A stretch of DNA of 64,000 nucleotides from SCGC-AG-212-J23 sp035762345 (GTDB lineage Bacteria; Pseudomonadota; Gammaproteobacteria; Burkholderiales; SG8-39). This document shows, one piece after another, positions 1 through 9,249 of the stretch. Every line of letters begins with the position of its first letter. Position 1 is the first letter of the stretch. The notes under the pieces were generated by a model that saw only the letters and a list, made by a program, of their open reading frames with translations, was not told the origin of the DNA and did no database searches. The stretch is taken from assembly GCA_035762345.1 (NCBI GenBank), contig DASTPE010000068.1:1-64000 (forward strand). The letters are read 5' to 3'. Both the position numbers and the translations under genes were made by a program.

Positions 1-734
1 CAAACCGGGATGTCATTCCACGACATCTCGTCAGTCACCTTGGCCTTGTACGGCAGGCGTTTCTGCTCGAACACGCAGAGCGGGCGCAGGTTGCCGGCGC
101 GCCATTGCGACACCGCCTCGATCGGGTTATTCACCGTCGAGTCGACGTGGCCGCCGACGAGCTGCGTCGCCACCGCGCCGCCGCCCTTGAACGGAATGTA
201 GGTGAATTTCGCGCCGGTTTTTTGCTCGATCGCGACCGTGATGATCTGGTCCTCCTGCTTCGCGCCGGTGCCCGCCATCTTGAACTTCCCGGGTCCCGCC
301 TTTTTCGCCGCCTCGATGTAGTCCTTCGGAGAGTTGTACGGCGTCTTGGCGTTAACCCAGAGCACGAAGTTGTCGAGCGCGAGCATCTGCACCGGAGTGA
401 GGTCCCGCCAGTTGAACGGCACTCCGGTGGCGAGCGGCGTGGTGAAGAGGTTGGACAGCGTGATGATGATCTTGTGCGGATCGCCGGCCGCGTTCTTCAC
501 GTCAAGGAAGCCCTCGGCGCCCGCGCCGCCCGCCTTGTTGATCGGCAGGATCGACTGCTTCATCAGGCCGTGCTTGGCGACAATGCCCTGGATCGCGCGC
601 GCCATCTGGTCGGCGCCACCTCCGGTTCCTGCGGGGATGATGAACTCGACATTCTTCGTCGGCTCCCAGGACTGCGCCTGGGCGAGCGACGGCGCTGCCA
701 TGACAAGTGCTGCTGCAAGAAACTTCAGTTTCAT
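1..734 (-). CDS. Tripartite tricarboxylate transporter receptor (TctC/Bug family), partial
   Basis: Periplasmic solute-binding protein of the TctC/Bug family, which delivers carboxylates to TctAB-type carriers or acts as an orphan receptor. The start codon at 734 follows an AGGAGG ribosome site. The product begins with a signal peptide (MKLKFLAAALVMAAP, cleavage near AQAQS) and continues with the family hallmarks: the ligand loop IPAGTGGGADQMAR, then NKAGGAGAEG and FTYIPFKGGGAVATQLVGG. The C-terminal third lies beyond the left edge. No TctA or TctB gene is visible, so it may be an orphan, as is common in Betaproteobacteria. The ligand cannot be told from the sequence. Confidence 0.9.
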   Translation of the reverse strand, partial: MKLKFLAAALVMAAPSLAQAQSWEPTKNVEFIIPAGTGGGADQMARAIQGIVAKHGLMKQSILPINKAGGAGAEGFLDVKNAAGDPHKIIITLSNLFTTPLATGVPFNWRDLTPVQMLALDNFVLWVNAKTPYNSPKDYIEAAKKAGPGKFKMAGTGAKQEDQIITVAIEQKTGAKFTYIPFKGGGAVATQLVGGHVDSTVNNPIEAVSQWRAGNLRPLCVFEQKRLPYKAKVTDEMSWNDIPV

Positions 735-823
735 AGCTCCTCCTAGTTCACCCTTCGTTGCGCTGCACCATTCGTCCGTGGCGCTGGCGCCGGGATTCTC
801 ATGCTCCCTCTTAAGCGCCAGCC

Positions 824-837
824 ATGACCGCGGTCAA
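824..837. promoter_or_regulatory. Crp/Fnr-like inverted repeat, TTGAC-N4-GTCAT
   Basis: The 12 central bases, TGACCGCGGTCA, form a perfect palindrome that overlaps the terC stop codon and lies about 90 bp upstream of the tctC-type gene. Read on the minus strand it is TTGAC-CGCG-GTCAT, almost the same as the repeat at 8253-8266. The spacing matches Crp/Fnr-superfamily boxes, but the half sites differ from the canonical TTGAT/ATCAA. Function is not established. Confidence 0.3.
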
Positions 838-1595
838 GACTTTGGCCGCTCAGTTTCGACGGCCGCTTCGTGCACCTCGGCCTTCATGGCCTTGCGCCTG
901 CCGAGCAACGATCCGGCGGCGATTACGATGACTGCGCCGATCGCGCCGCAAATCACCTCGAGGCTCATGCCGCCGACCTTGGGCTTCTCTCCATCGAACG
1001 CGACACCGAGCCCGGCGAGCCAGTCCTTGAGCGCCGGGTCCGTGACCAGCATCTCGCCCGCGACGAAGCCAAGCAGCCCTCCGCCCAGCGTGATGATGAC
1101 GGGCCAGCGCTCCATCAGACGCAGCAGCAGCGTCGAGCCGAAGATTACGAGCGGGATCGAGATTGCGAGGCCCAGGATGAGAAGCGTGAGGCTACCGCCC
1201 GCCGCGGCGGCAACCGCGATCACATTGTCGATGCTCATCACCAGGTCGGCGATCAGGATGGTCTTGATCGCGGCGATCAGGTTGTCGCTCGCGTCGATGT
1301 CCGCGGTGTCCTCCTCGGGGATAAGGAGCTTGATGCCGATCCAGAACAGCAGCAACGAACCGACGAGCTTGAGCCACGGCAGCGTGAGCAGTGCCACCGC
1401 GAACACGGTGAGGATGATCCGCATCACCACCGCCGCGCCCGAGCCCCAGAAGATCGCGGCCTTCTGCTGCTTCGCCGGCAGCGAGCGCGCCGCCAACGCG
1501 ATCACCACCGCGTTGTCGCCCGACAGGATGATGTTGACGCCGATGATTTTCAGCAGGCCGATCCAGAAGGCCTGCGTCAGGATCTCGCCGAGCAT
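834..1595 (-). CDS. TerC family integral membrane protein
   Basis: A 253-residue polytopic membrane protein of the TerC/YjbE/YkoY family, linked in other bacteria to tellurite resistance and manganese export during protein secretion. Visible hallmarks are the two acidic helix motifs, NIILSGDNAVVIALAARSL near residue 22 and VMSIDNVIAVAAAA near residue 119, with the conserved D-N pairs thought to bind metal. About seven hydrophobic segments are evident. It lies on the same strand as, and just after, fhs. The family assignment is firm, but the substrate is not known. Confidence 0.92.
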   Translation of the reverse strand: MLGEILTQAFWIGLLKIIGVNIILSGDNAVVIALAARSLPAKQQKAAIFWGSGAAVVMRIILTVFAVALLTLPWLKLVGSLLLFWIGIKLLIPEEDTADIDASDNLIAAIKTILIADLVMSIDNVIAVAAAAGGSLTLLILGLAISIPLVIFGSTLLLRLMERWPVIITLGGGLLGFVAGEMLVTDPALKDWLAGLGVAFDGEKPKVGGMSLEVICGAIGAVIVIAAGSLLGRRKAMKAEVHEAAVETERPKS

Positions 1596-1604
1596 CGGCT
1601 AATT

Positions 1605-3275
1605 CTAGAACAGGCCGACGACTTTTCCGTCCACGAGATCGATTTTGGTCGCCGAAGGCACCTTGGAAAGGCCCGGCATGGTCATGATGTCGCCCAGGAC
1701 CGGCACCACGAACTCTGCGCCGGCGGAGAGGCGCACGTCGCGCACATTGATCGAGTAATTCGACGGCGCCGCGCGCAGTTTCGCGTCGGCCGAAAACGAA
1801 TACTGCGTCTTCGCCATGCAGATCGGGTAGTGGCCGTAGCCCGAGTCCTGGAGCTGCTTCACCTGAGCGCGCACTTTTGCGTCCGCGGTGAGCCCGGAAG
1901 CGCGGTACACCTTGCTTGCGATCTTCTCCATCTTCTCCCACAGCGGATCGGAGTCTTCGTAGACGAACCGCGGCTTGGACGGCTGGCCGCACAGCTCGAC
2001 CACCGTCCTCGCGAGCTCGGCGGCGCCTTTACCCCCGTCACCCCAGTGCGTGGCAAGCACGAACGGCACGCCGAGCTTCTTCATCCTCGACTGCACCAGC
2101 TCGATCTCGGCCTTGGTGTCGAAGCTGAAGCGGTTGCAGGACACCACGCAGGGAATGCTATAGACGTTCGCTACGTTGTCGACGTGCCGCTCGAGATTGA
2201 CGAGCCCCTTCTCGAGCGCGGCGAGGTTCTCCTTGTTCACCTCCTTGACGTCGACCCCGCCGTGGTACTTAAGCGCGCGGATCGTGGCGACGATGACCGT
2301 GGCGTTCGGCACGAGACCCGTCTTGCGGCACTTGATGTCGAGGAATTTCTCGGCGCCGAGGTCGGCGCCGAATCCGGCCTCGGTCACGCAGTAGTCGACG
2401 AGCTTGAGCGCAGCCTTCGTCGCCATCACCGAGTTGCAGCCGTGGGCGATGTTGCCGAACGGGCCGCCGTGGATGAAAGCGGGGTTGTTCTCCAGCGTCT
2501 GCACCAGGTTCGGCGCGAGCGCGTCCTTGAGCAGCACCGTCATTGCGCCGTGCACCTCGAGCTCCTTCGCGGTCACCGGCTTCTGCTCGCGCGTATAGCC
2601 GATCACGACGTTGCCCAGGCGCCTTTTCAGGTCCTCGAGCGAGCTCGCGAGGCAGAAGATCGCCATCACCTCGGAAGCCGGCACGATGTCGAAGCCGTCC
2701 TCGCGCGGGTAGCCGTTCGCCGTGCCGCCCAGCGAGACCACGATGTCGCGCAGCGCCCGGTCGTTCATGTCCATCGTGCGCCGCCACTGGATACGGCGCA
2801 GATCGATGCCGAGCTCGTTGCCGTGGTGGATGTGGTTGTCGACCATCGCCGCCAGCAGGTTGTGGGCGAGCGCGACCGCCGAGAAGTCCCCGGTGAAGTG
2901 CAGATTGATGTCCTCCATCGGCACCACTTGGGCGTAGCCGCCGCCCGCGGCGCCGCCCTTGACGCCGAACACCGGCCCGAGCGAGGGCTCGCGCACGCAG
3001 ATCATCGCCTTCTTGCCGATGTGATTGAGCGCGTCGCCAAGGCCCACGGTGGTGGTGGTCTTGCCTTCTCCGGCCGGAGTCGGCGTCATCGCCGTCACGA
3101 GGATCAGCTTGCCGTCTTTCCTGCCTCTCAGTGTGTCCAGGTACTTGAGCGAGACCTTGGCCTTGTAGTGACCGTAGGGCTCGAGGTGCTCCTCGGCGAT
3201 GCCGAGCTTCTCGCGCGCCACTGCGGCGATGCGCTGCATTTTTGCTGCCTGTGCAATCTCAATGTCCGACGCCAT
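1605..3275 (-). CDS. fhs: Formate-tetrahydrofolate ligase
   Basis: Catalyses ATP-dependent formation of 10-formyl-tetrahydrofolate from formate and THF. The length of 556 residues is normal for the family. Seen in the sequence: the P-loop-like TPAGEGKTTTTVGLGDAL near residue 67, REPSLGPVFGVKGGAAGGGYAQV, and the C-terminal PGLSKVPSATKIDL. It sits in a minus-strand run with UspA and the two formate dehydrogenase genes, so formate can be either oxidised to CO2 or loaded onto folate. That arrangement suggests one-carbon metabolism rather than a purine-only role. Confidence 0.97.
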   Translation of the reverse strand: MASDIEIAQAAKMQRIAAVAREKLGIAEEHLEPYGHYKAKVSLKYLDTLRGRKDGKLILVTAMTPTPAGEGKTTTTVGLGDALNHIGKKAMICVREPSLGPVFGVKGGAAGGGYAQVVPMEDINLHFTGDFSAVALAHNLLAAMVDNHIHHGNELGIDLRRIQWRRTMDMNDRALRDIVVSLGGTANGYPREDGFDIVPASEVMAIFCLASSLEDLKRRLGNVVIGYTREQKPVTAKELEVHGAMTVLLKDALAPNLVQTLENNPAFIHGGPFGNIAHGCNSVMATKAALKLVDYCVTEAGFGADLGAEKFLDIKCRKTGLVPNATVIVATIRALKYHGGVDVKEVNKENLAALEKGLVNLERHVDNVANVYSIPCVVSCNRFSFDTKAEIELVQSRMKKLGVPFVLATHWGDGGKGAAELARTVVELCGQPSKPRFVYEDSDPLWEKMEKIASKVYRASGLTADAKVRAQVKQLQDSGYGHYPICMAKTQYSFSADAKLRAAPSNYSINVRDVRLSAGAEFVVPVLGDIMTMPGLSKVPSATKIDLVDGKVVGLF

Positions 3276-3297
3276 GCCTCGCTCTCCAGGAAATCAG

Positions 3298-3726
3298 TTA
3301 TTTGACCAGCAGGACTGGAATGTCCGAAATGTGCAGCACCTTGGTGGCGGTGGAGCCGATGAGCGCCTTGCCGAGGGCGCTGCGGCCATGCGTGCCGATG
3401 TAGATGAGGTCGCAGCGCTTGTCGTTTGCATGCTTGACGATCGCCTCGGCCACCGGGCCGACGAGGATATGCGCCTGGTAGGGAACGCCGGCGGCATCGA
3501 GCTTCTTGCGCGCGGCCGCGAGCATCGCCTCACCCTCCTCCTTGTAGTAGCGCTCGATCTGGCCCTTGCCGACCGCTGCGCTCATGCGCGGCAGCTTGGG
3601 CACCGGCAGGTGCACGGTGATGAGCTCTACTTCCGGCGCGCTGCGATACCAGTCGCAGTGCTCGACGAGCAATTGCACGGCTTTCAGCGACGGCGCCGAG
3701 CCGTCGACGGCGACGAGAATTTTCAT
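3298..3726 (-). CDS. Universal stress protein, UspA family
   Basis: A single-domain Usp protein of 142 residues. It begins MKILVAVDGSAPSLKAV and ends with the ATP-binding signature GTHGRSALGKALIGSTA followed by HISDIPVLLVK, which indicates the nucleotide-binding subclass. It lies between formate dehydrogenase and fhs on the same strand, with gaps of about 20-30 bases, so co-transcription is likely. A specific role in formate metabolism cannot be inferred. Confidence 0.93.
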   Translation of the reverse strand: MKILVAVDGSAPSLKAVQLLVEHCDWYRSAPEVELITVHLPVPKLPRMSAAVGKGQIERYYKEEGEAMLAAARKKLDAAGVPYQAHILVGPVAEAIVKHANDKRCDLIYIGTHGRSALGKALIGSTATKVLHISDIPVLLVK

Positions 3727-3758
3727 CTTGTTCTGAGCGGGGCTAGTGGAAAGCGCCC

Positions 3759-6566
3759 TTATCGATAAAGCTCCGCGAGTGTACGCCCTTTGCCGTAGCC
3801 CGGATCGCTCGGGCGAGCTCCGCCCTTCACCACCTTCACCGCGCAGTACTTGAACTCGGGAATCTTGCCGTACGGGTCGAGCGCCGGGTTGGTGAGCAGG
3901 TTCGCCGCCGCTTCGTAGTAGCAGAAGGGGATGAAAACCGCCCCGCGTGGCGTGCCCGCGTCGGCGCGCGCGTAGAGCGAGATCTTTCCGCGTCGAGATT
4001 CGACGCTGAGCACTTGTCCAGGCTTGACTTTGATCTTTTCAAGATCGAGCGGATGAAGCGAGGCGACCGGCTCGGGCTCGATCGCGTCCAACGCGCCCGA
4101 GCGGCGCGTCATGGCGCCGGTGTGCCAGTGCTCGAGCTGGCGCCCCGTAATGAGCACCATTGGATATTCCGCGTCGGGTCGCTCGGCCGCAGGGATCAGG
4201 TCGGCCGGAACGAATTTCCCGCGTCCGGTCGCGGTCGGGAAGTGCGTCTGAAACACCACGGGCTGACCGGCGTCGCCCTCGTTCTCGCACGGGTAGGTCA
4301 CCGACGAGTCGCGCTCGAGCCGCTCCCAGGTGATGCCCTTGATGGAGTCCATGCAGCCGCGCATCTCGTCGAACACCTGCCTGGGGTGTTCATAGTTCCA
4401 ATCCAATCCCAGGCGACGCGCGATCTGCACGATGATCCAGAGGTCTTCGCGCGCCTCGCCCGGTGGCTGCAGCGCTTTGCGTCCGAGCTGCACCATGCGG
4501 TCGGTGTTGGTCACCGTGCCGTCCTTCTCCGGCCATGCGGTCGCCGGCAGCACCACGTCGGCGAGGTACGCGGTTTCGGTGAGGAAGATATCCTGCACTA
4601 CCAGGTGCTCGAGCTTCGCCATCGCGGCGCGCGCGTGCTCCACGTCCGGGTCGGACATCGCCGGGTTTTCGCCCATGATGTACATGCCGCGGATCTTGCC
4701 GTCGTAGGCCGAGTTCATGATCTCGACCACGGTGAGACCGGGCTCGGGGTCGAGAGCCGTGCGCCAGAGCTTTTCGAAGCGCTGCTGCGCCTCGGGTGTG
4801 GAGACGCGCTGGTAGTCCGGGTACATCATCGGGATCAGGCCCGAATCGGAGGCGCCCTGCACGTTGTTCTGGCCGCGCAGCGGATGCAGGCCGGTCCCCG
4901 GCCGGCCTACCTGCCCGGTCATGAGCGTGAGCGCAATCAGGCAGCGCGCGTTGTCGGTGCCGTGGATGTGCTGCGAGATCCCCATGCCCCAGAAAATCAT
5001 CGACGCCCTCGCGGTGGCGAAGGTGCGCGCTACCTCACGGATCGTCTCGGCCGGGATGCCGCAGATCGGTGCCATCTTCTCGGGAGAAAAGTTCTTGGCG
5101 TTTTCCTTCAGCGCCTCAAAACCGGAAGTCCTGTCTCTTACGAAATCCCCGTTTACCAGGTTCTCATCGATGATCGTATGGATCATCGCGTTGAGAAGCG
5201 CGACGTCGGTGTCCGGCTTGAACTGGAGAAAGCGCCAGGCATGGCGCGAGAGCTCGCCGCGCCGCGGGTCGGCGTACACCAGCTTCACTCCTCGCTTGGC
5301 CGCGTTCTTCATCCACGTCGCCGCTACCGGGTGATTCGAGGTCGGGTTGGCGCCGATAACAAAGATGAGCTCGGCGTTCGCCACATCGTTCACCTGGTTG
5401 GACACCGCGCCCGAGCCGATTCCCTCGAGCAGCGCCGCCACCGAGGAGGCGTGGCACAAACGCGTGCAATGGTCGACGTTGTTCGTGCCAAAGCCGGTTC
5501 GCACGAGTTTTTGGAAAAGGTATGCCTCCTCGTTCGAACCCTTCGCCGAGCCGAAGCCCGCGAGCGCATAGCGGTCCTGCTCCCCGATGCGTTTCAGCCC
5601 CTCGGCGGCTTTCTGCAGGGCTTCCTCCCAAGAGGCCTCGCGGAACACGTCGGACCAGCTACCGGGATCCACGACGAAGTCCGCCGACTTCCGCACGTCG
5701 GGTTTCCTGATCAGCGGCCTCGTCAGCCGGTGCGGGTGGTGCACGTAGTCAAAGCCGTAGCGCCCTTTCACGCACAGCCGATGGCGGTTCGCCGGGCCGT
5801 CCTTGCCGTTCACGAAGATGATCTTGTTCTGCTTGACATGGTAGGTGAGGAGGCACCCGACGCCGCAGAACGGGCACACCGAATCGACCGTCTTGTCGGC
5901 CTTCTGCAAGCCGACGCCGCGCGCGGGCATGAGCGCGCCGGTCGGGCACACCTGCACGCACTCGCCGCACGCCACGCAGGTCGACTCGCCCATCGGGTCG
6001 TCGAAGTCGAACACGATCTTGGAGTGGTCGCCCCGCCCGGCATAGCCGATGACGTCGTTCACCTGCACCTCGCGGCAGGCGCGCACGCAGCGCGTGCACT
6101 GGATGCAGGCATCCAGGTTCACCGCCATGGCCGGGTGGGACAGGTCGGACTTGGGTTGCTCTCTTCGGGAAAACCGGCTTTTCTTGACCCCGAGCTTGCC
6201 GGCCCACTGCGTAAGCCTGTTGTCCAGCGTGTACTCCTGCTCCGGCATGTCCGAGAGCAGGAGCTCGAGCACCATTCTCTGCGAGGTCAGGGCACGCGGC
6301 GAATTTGTGGTGACTTCCATGCCCTGCGTCGGAAAGCGGCAGCACGAGGGCGCGAGGACACGCTCGCCCTTGATCTCGACCATGCAGGCACGGCAGTTGC
6401 CGTCCGAGCGCTGGTTGCCGCCGTGGCACAGGTGCGGGATGTCAACGCCGTGCTTCTTCGCCGTGGTGATGATCGGCTCGTCGGGACGGCCGACCACGGT
6501 CTCGCCGTTCAGCTTGAACTCGATCGGCATCATCGCAAGCTGGGAGTCTCTGATTCTTTCCATCAC
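3759..6566 (-). CDS. NAD-dependent formate dehydrogenase, alpha (catalytic) subunit
   Basis: A 935-residue Mo/W-bis-MGD enzyme that oxidises formate to CO2. Domains in order: an N-terminal plant-type [2Fe-2S] domain (CHGGNQRSDGNCRACMVEI near residue 47), a His/Cys iron-sulfur segment, two [4Fe-4S] clusters (CIQCTRCVRAC and CVACGECVQVCPTGAL), the catalytic-domain cluster motif CPFCGVGC near 231, then the molybdopterin oxidoreductase and dinucleotide-binding domains. The metal ligand is Cys, in HCTRLCHASSVAALL near residue 370; no selenocysteine is needed. Its start overlaps the beta subunit stop by 4 bp. No fdsC or fdsD chaperone gene is seen in the window. Confidence 0.95.
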   Translation of the reverse strand: MMERIRDSQLAMMPIEFKLNGETVVGRPDEPIITTAKKHGVDIPHLCHGGNQRSDGNCRACMVEIKGERVLAPSCCRFPTQGMEVTTNSPRALTSQRMVLELLLSDMPEQEYTLDNRLTQWAGKLGVKKSRFSRREQPKSDLSHPAMAVNLDACIQCTRCVRACREVQVNDVIGYAGRGDHSKIVFDFDDPMGESTCVACGECVQVCPTGALMPARGVGLQKADKTVDSVCPFCGVGCLLTYHVKQNKIIFVNGKDGPANRHRLCVKGRYGFDYVHHPHRLTRPLIRKPDVRKSADFVVDPGSWSDVFREASWEEALQKAAEGLKRIGEQDRYALAGFGSAKGSNEEAYLFQKLVRTGFGTNNVDHCTRLCHASSVAALLEGIGSGAVSNQVNDVANAELIFVIGANPTSNHPVAATWMKNAAKRGVKLVYADPRRGELSRHAWRFLQFKPDTDVALLNAMIHTIIDENLVNGDFVRDRTSGFEALKENAKNFSPEKMAPICGIPAETIREVARTFATARASMIFWGMGISQHIHGTDNARCLIALTLMTGQVGRPGTGLHPLRGQNNVQGASDSGLIPMMYPDYQRVSTPEAQQRFEKLWRTALDPEPGLTVVEIMNSAYDGKIRGMYIMGENPAMSDPDVEHARAAMAKLEHLVVQDIFLTETAYLADVVLPATAWPEKDGTVTNTDRMVQLGRKALQPPGEAREDLWIIVQIARRLGLDWNYEHPRQVFDEMRGCMDSIKGITWERLERDSSVTYPCENEGDAGQPVVFQTHFPTATGRGKFVPADLIPAAERPDAEYPMVLITGRQLEHWHTGAMTRRSGALDAIEPEPVASLHPLDLEKIKVKPGQVLSVESRRGKISLYARADAGTPRGAVFIPFCYYEAAANLLTNPALDPYGKIPEFKYCAVKVVKGGARPSDPGYGKGRTLAELYR

Positions 6567-8212
6567 TGCACCTCGTGCGGAAAGTACTTCATGACACTGA
6601 GGGCCGGATTCGGCGCGGCCTGTCCCAGGCCGCAGATCGAAGCATCCATCATTGCCTGTGAGAGCTCATTAAGGAGCGGCTGGTTCCATTTCGCCTGTTC
6701 CATGAGCGCGACCGCCTTGCCCGTTCCGACCCGGCACGGGGTGCATTTGCCGCACGACTCGTCGTGGAAGAACTTCATCAGGTTGACTGCCGCTTTGCTC
6801 GCCTTGTCTTTGTGGGACAGCACGACGATCGCCGCCGAGCCGATGAAGCAGCCGTGCGGCTGCAGCGTATCAAAGTCGAGGGGGAGGTCGGCCTTCGACG
6901 CGGGCAGGATACCTCCGGAGGCGCCGCCGGGCAGGTAGGCGTAGAGTTCGTGGCCATCCAGCATGCCGCCGCAGAACTCATCGATCAGCTCAACAAGCGT
7001 AATCCCCGCGGGAGCGAGGTGAACGCCTGGCTTTTTCACGCGGCCGGACACCGAGAACGAGCGCAGGCCCTTGCGGTCGTTGCGCCCCTGCGCGGCGAAC
7101 CACTGCGCCCCCTTCTCGACGATCTCACGCACCCAGTACACCGTCTCCATGTTGTGCTCCAGGGTCGGCCGACCGAACAGACCTACCTGTGCAACGTACG
7201 GGGGCCGCAGGCGTGGCATGCCGCGCCTGCCCTCGATCGACTCGATCATGGCGGATTCCTCGCCGCAGATGTACGCGCCTGCGCCCCTCCGGAGATGGAT
7301 CGGAGGTAGTGCACACGGCGCTTGCGCTTTCAACCGGGAAAGCTCTCTTTCCAGTATCTGCCTGCAGCCGGCGTATTCATCCCGCAGGTAGATCCAGATC
7401 TCGCCTACGCCGGAGCACCAGGCGGCGATCAGCATCCCCTCCAGGAAGCGGTGCGGGTCGCGCTCCAGGTACCAGCGGTCCTTGAACGTGCCAGGCTCGC
7501 CTTCGTCGATGTTCACCGCCATGACGCGCGGCTCGGGCTCTGCAGCCACCAGACGCCATTTGCGTCCCGCCGGGAAGCCGGCGCCGCCCAGTCCGCGCAG
7601 CCCGGAGTCCTCCATGATTTTCGTGATCTCTTCGCGCGTGCGCTCACCGGCGAGGCAGTCAGTGATGAGCTTGTAGCCTCCGGCCTTGCGGTACTGCGCG
7701 TAGTCGATGTAGCTCGTTTCCGGACAAGACAATTGCTTGCGCTCCAGCGCGCGTTTCACCGAGTCCAAAGTCGCGTTGCCGACCGGGTTCTGGTGCACGA
7801 CGACGCAGGGTGCGACCTCGCAGCGACCAACGCACGGCGCCGGAAGGACGCGAACTTCATTGCCGAATTTCAAAGCTCCAAGAAGCTCGCGCGCGCCGGC
7901 GAGCTCGCAGGAAATCGAGTCGCACACGCGCACGGTCAGCGCGGCGGGCGCGCGGCCGCCTTCCTTCACGACCTCAAAGTGATGGTAGAACGTCGCCACC
8001 TCGTAGACTTCGGTGAGCGCAAGCGCCATCTCCTGCGCGAGCGCGGCGAGATGCGCGGCGCTCAAGTAGCCGTAGCGGTCGTTGATGCGGTGCAGATGCT
8101 CGATCAGCAGGTCGCGGCGGCGTGGCGCATCGCCGAGCAGCGCCTGCACGTCCTGCAACGCCTTCGGATCGACGGCGCGACCCTTGGGAATCGGACGGAC
8201 TTTGGTTTTCAT
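6563..8212 (-). CDS. NAD-dependent formate dehydrogenase, beta subunit (NuoE-NuoF fusion)
   Basis: The 549-residue diaphorase subunit passes electrons from the alpha subunit to NAD+. Residues ~1-150 are a NuoE/24-kDa-like thioredoxin-fold [2Fe-2S] domain (CDSISC and CVGRCEVAPC). Residues ~165-549 are a NuoF/51-kDa-like FMN/NAD domain (GLRGLGGAGFPAGRKW, YICGEESAMIESIEG) ending with the [4Fe-4S] motif ESCGKCTPCRVGTGK. In Cupriavidus-type FdsGBA these are two proteins. The fused form resembles the two-subunit FDH1 of Methylobacterium extorquens, which uses tungsten. It is the first gene of the operon, coupled to the alpha subunit by a 4-bp overlap. Confidence 0.94.
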   Translation of the reverse strand: MKTKVRPIPKGRAVDPKALQDVQALLGDAPRRRDLLIEHLHRINDRYGYLSAAHLAALAQEMALALTEVYEVATFYHHFEVVKEGGRAPAALTVRVCDSISCELAGARELLGALKFGNEVRVLPAPCVGRCEVAPCVVVHQNPVGNATLDSVKRALERKQLSCPETSYIDYAQYRKAGGYKLITDCLAGERTREEITKIMEDSGLRGLGGAGFPAGRKWRLVAAEPEPRVMAVNIDEGEPGTFKDRWYLERDPHRFLEGMLIAAWCSGVGEIWIYLRDEYAGCRQILERELSRLKAQAPCALPPIHLRRGAGAYICGEESAMIESIEGRRGMPRLRPPYVAQVGLFGRPTLEHNMETVYWVREIVEKGAQWFAAQGRNDRKGLRSFSVSGRVKKPGVHLAPAGITLVELIDEFCGGMLDGHELYAYLPGGASGGILPASKADLPLDFDTLQPHGCFIGSAAIVVLSHKDKASKAAVNLMKFFHDESCGKCTPCRVGTGKAVALMEQAKWNQPLLNELSQAMMDASICGLGQAAPNPALSVMKYFPHEVQ

Positions 8213-8252
8213 GCCGAGGGCCTATTATCGGGCAGGGGCGCGCACGGTTTTC

Positions 8253-8266
8253 TTGACTGCGGTCAA
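8253..8266. promoter_or_regulatory. Crp/Fnr-like inverted repeat, TTGAC-N4-GTCAA
   Basis: A perfect 5-bp inverted repeat, TTGAC-TGCG-GTCAA, lies in the 68-bp divergent intergenic region between the formate dehydrogenase operon (start 8212) and the aldo/keto reductase (start 8281). Spacing and half-site layout fit a Crp/Fnr-superfamily dimer site, but the outer bases differ from canonical FNR boxes. Which gene it would control is unknown. Confidence 0.4.
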
Positions 8267-8280
8267 GGTAGACTTTCCGG

Positions 8281-9249
8281 ATGAAATATCGGTTGCTCGG
8301 GCGTACCGGAGTCCAGGTGTCGCAGCTTTGCTTCGGCACGATGTCCTTCGGCGGCGATGCCGATCCCCAGGAGTCGGCGCGCATGTACCGCGCCTGCCGC
8401 GAGGCCGGCATCAACTTCTTCGACACCGCCGACCAGTACAACCAGGGGCGCTCGGAGGAGATCCTCGGCGAGCTCATGCGCGGCAGCGAACGCGAAAACC
8501 TGGTCATCGCCACCAAGTGCTTCAACCCGACCGGCACCGACGTCAACGCGCGCGGATCTTCCCGCCGCCATGTCAGCCGCGCGCTCGAAGCGAGCCTGAA
8601 GCGCCTGGGCACCGACCGCATCGAAATCTTCTACCTGCACCACTACGACGCGCGCACGCCGCTCGAGGAGCAGACGCGCGCACTGGAAGACCTTGTACGC
8701 GCGGGCAAGGTCCTCTACCCGGCGGTGAGCAACTTCGCCGCCTGGCAGACCCAGTCCGCGCTTGATGTCCAGGAACGCTGCGGCTGGGCACGCCTGCAGG
8801 CGATCCAGCCGATGTACAACCTGGTGAAGCGCCAGGCCGAGGTCGAGCTTTTTCCGATGGCGACCGCCAACGGCCTATCGGTGTTCCCCTATAGCCCCGG
8901 CGCAGGCGGGTTGCTCTCGGGAAAATATTCCGAGAACCAGACTGGCAGATTGACCACCAACAAAATGTACCAGGCGCGCTATGGCGAGGGATGGGTACAT
9001 GAGACGGCGGCGAGGTTCGCCGGTTTTTGTCGCGAGAGAAGTGTGCATCCCATGGCCGCCGCCGTGGCGTGGGTCGGCGCGCATCCCGCGGTCACCGCAC
9101 CGATCATCGGTGCGCGCAGCGCAGCGCAGCTGCGAGCCTCGCTCGACTCCGCGAAAATCGACATGACGCCGGCGCTGCGCGCCGAAATCGCGACCTTCTC
9201 GCGTACCCCGCCGCCGGCTACCGACCGCCTGGAGGAGGCCAGTAGGTGA
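8281..9249 (+). CDS. Aldo/keto reductase
   Basis: An NADPH-dependent (beta/alpha)8 oxidoreductase of 322 residues. It opens with MKYRLLGRTGVQVSQLCFGT; catalytic Asp/Tyr lie in FFDTADQYNQGRSEEILGEL, the Lys in VIATKCF, and the His in IFYLHHYDARTPLEEQ. The NADPH-binding tail is visible as APIIGARSAAQLRASL. It resembles the YghZ/YajO-like group. It is transcribed away from formate dehydrogenase across a short shared promoter region and overlaps the convergent cupin gene by 32 bp at its 3' end. The substrate is unknown. Confidence 0.92.
   Translation: MKYRLLGRTGVQVSQLCFGTMSFGGDADPQESARMYRACREAGINFFDTADQYNQGRSEEILGELMRGSERENLVIATKCFNPTGTDVNARGSSRRHVSRALEASLKRLGTDRIEIFYLHHYDARTPLEEQTRALEDLVRAGKVLYPAVSNFAAWQTQSALDVQERCGWARLQAIQPMYNLVKRQAEVELFPMATANGLSVFPYSPGAGGLLSGKYSENQTGRLTTNKMYQARYGEGWVHETAARFAGFCRERSVHPMAAAVAWVGAHPAVTAPIIGARSAAQLRASLDSAKIDMTPALRAEIATFSRTPPPATDRLEEASR

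Noticed and set aside
870..3305. Very long plus-strand open frame (811 codons)
   Set aside because: It is antisense to terC and fhs, is rich in Arg, His and Asp from the GC-rich reverse complement, and has no domain signatures.
4014..6938. 974-codon plus-strand open frame
   Set aside because: Antisense shadow of the formate dehydrogenase alpha subunit; composition is non-protein-like and no motif is recognisable.
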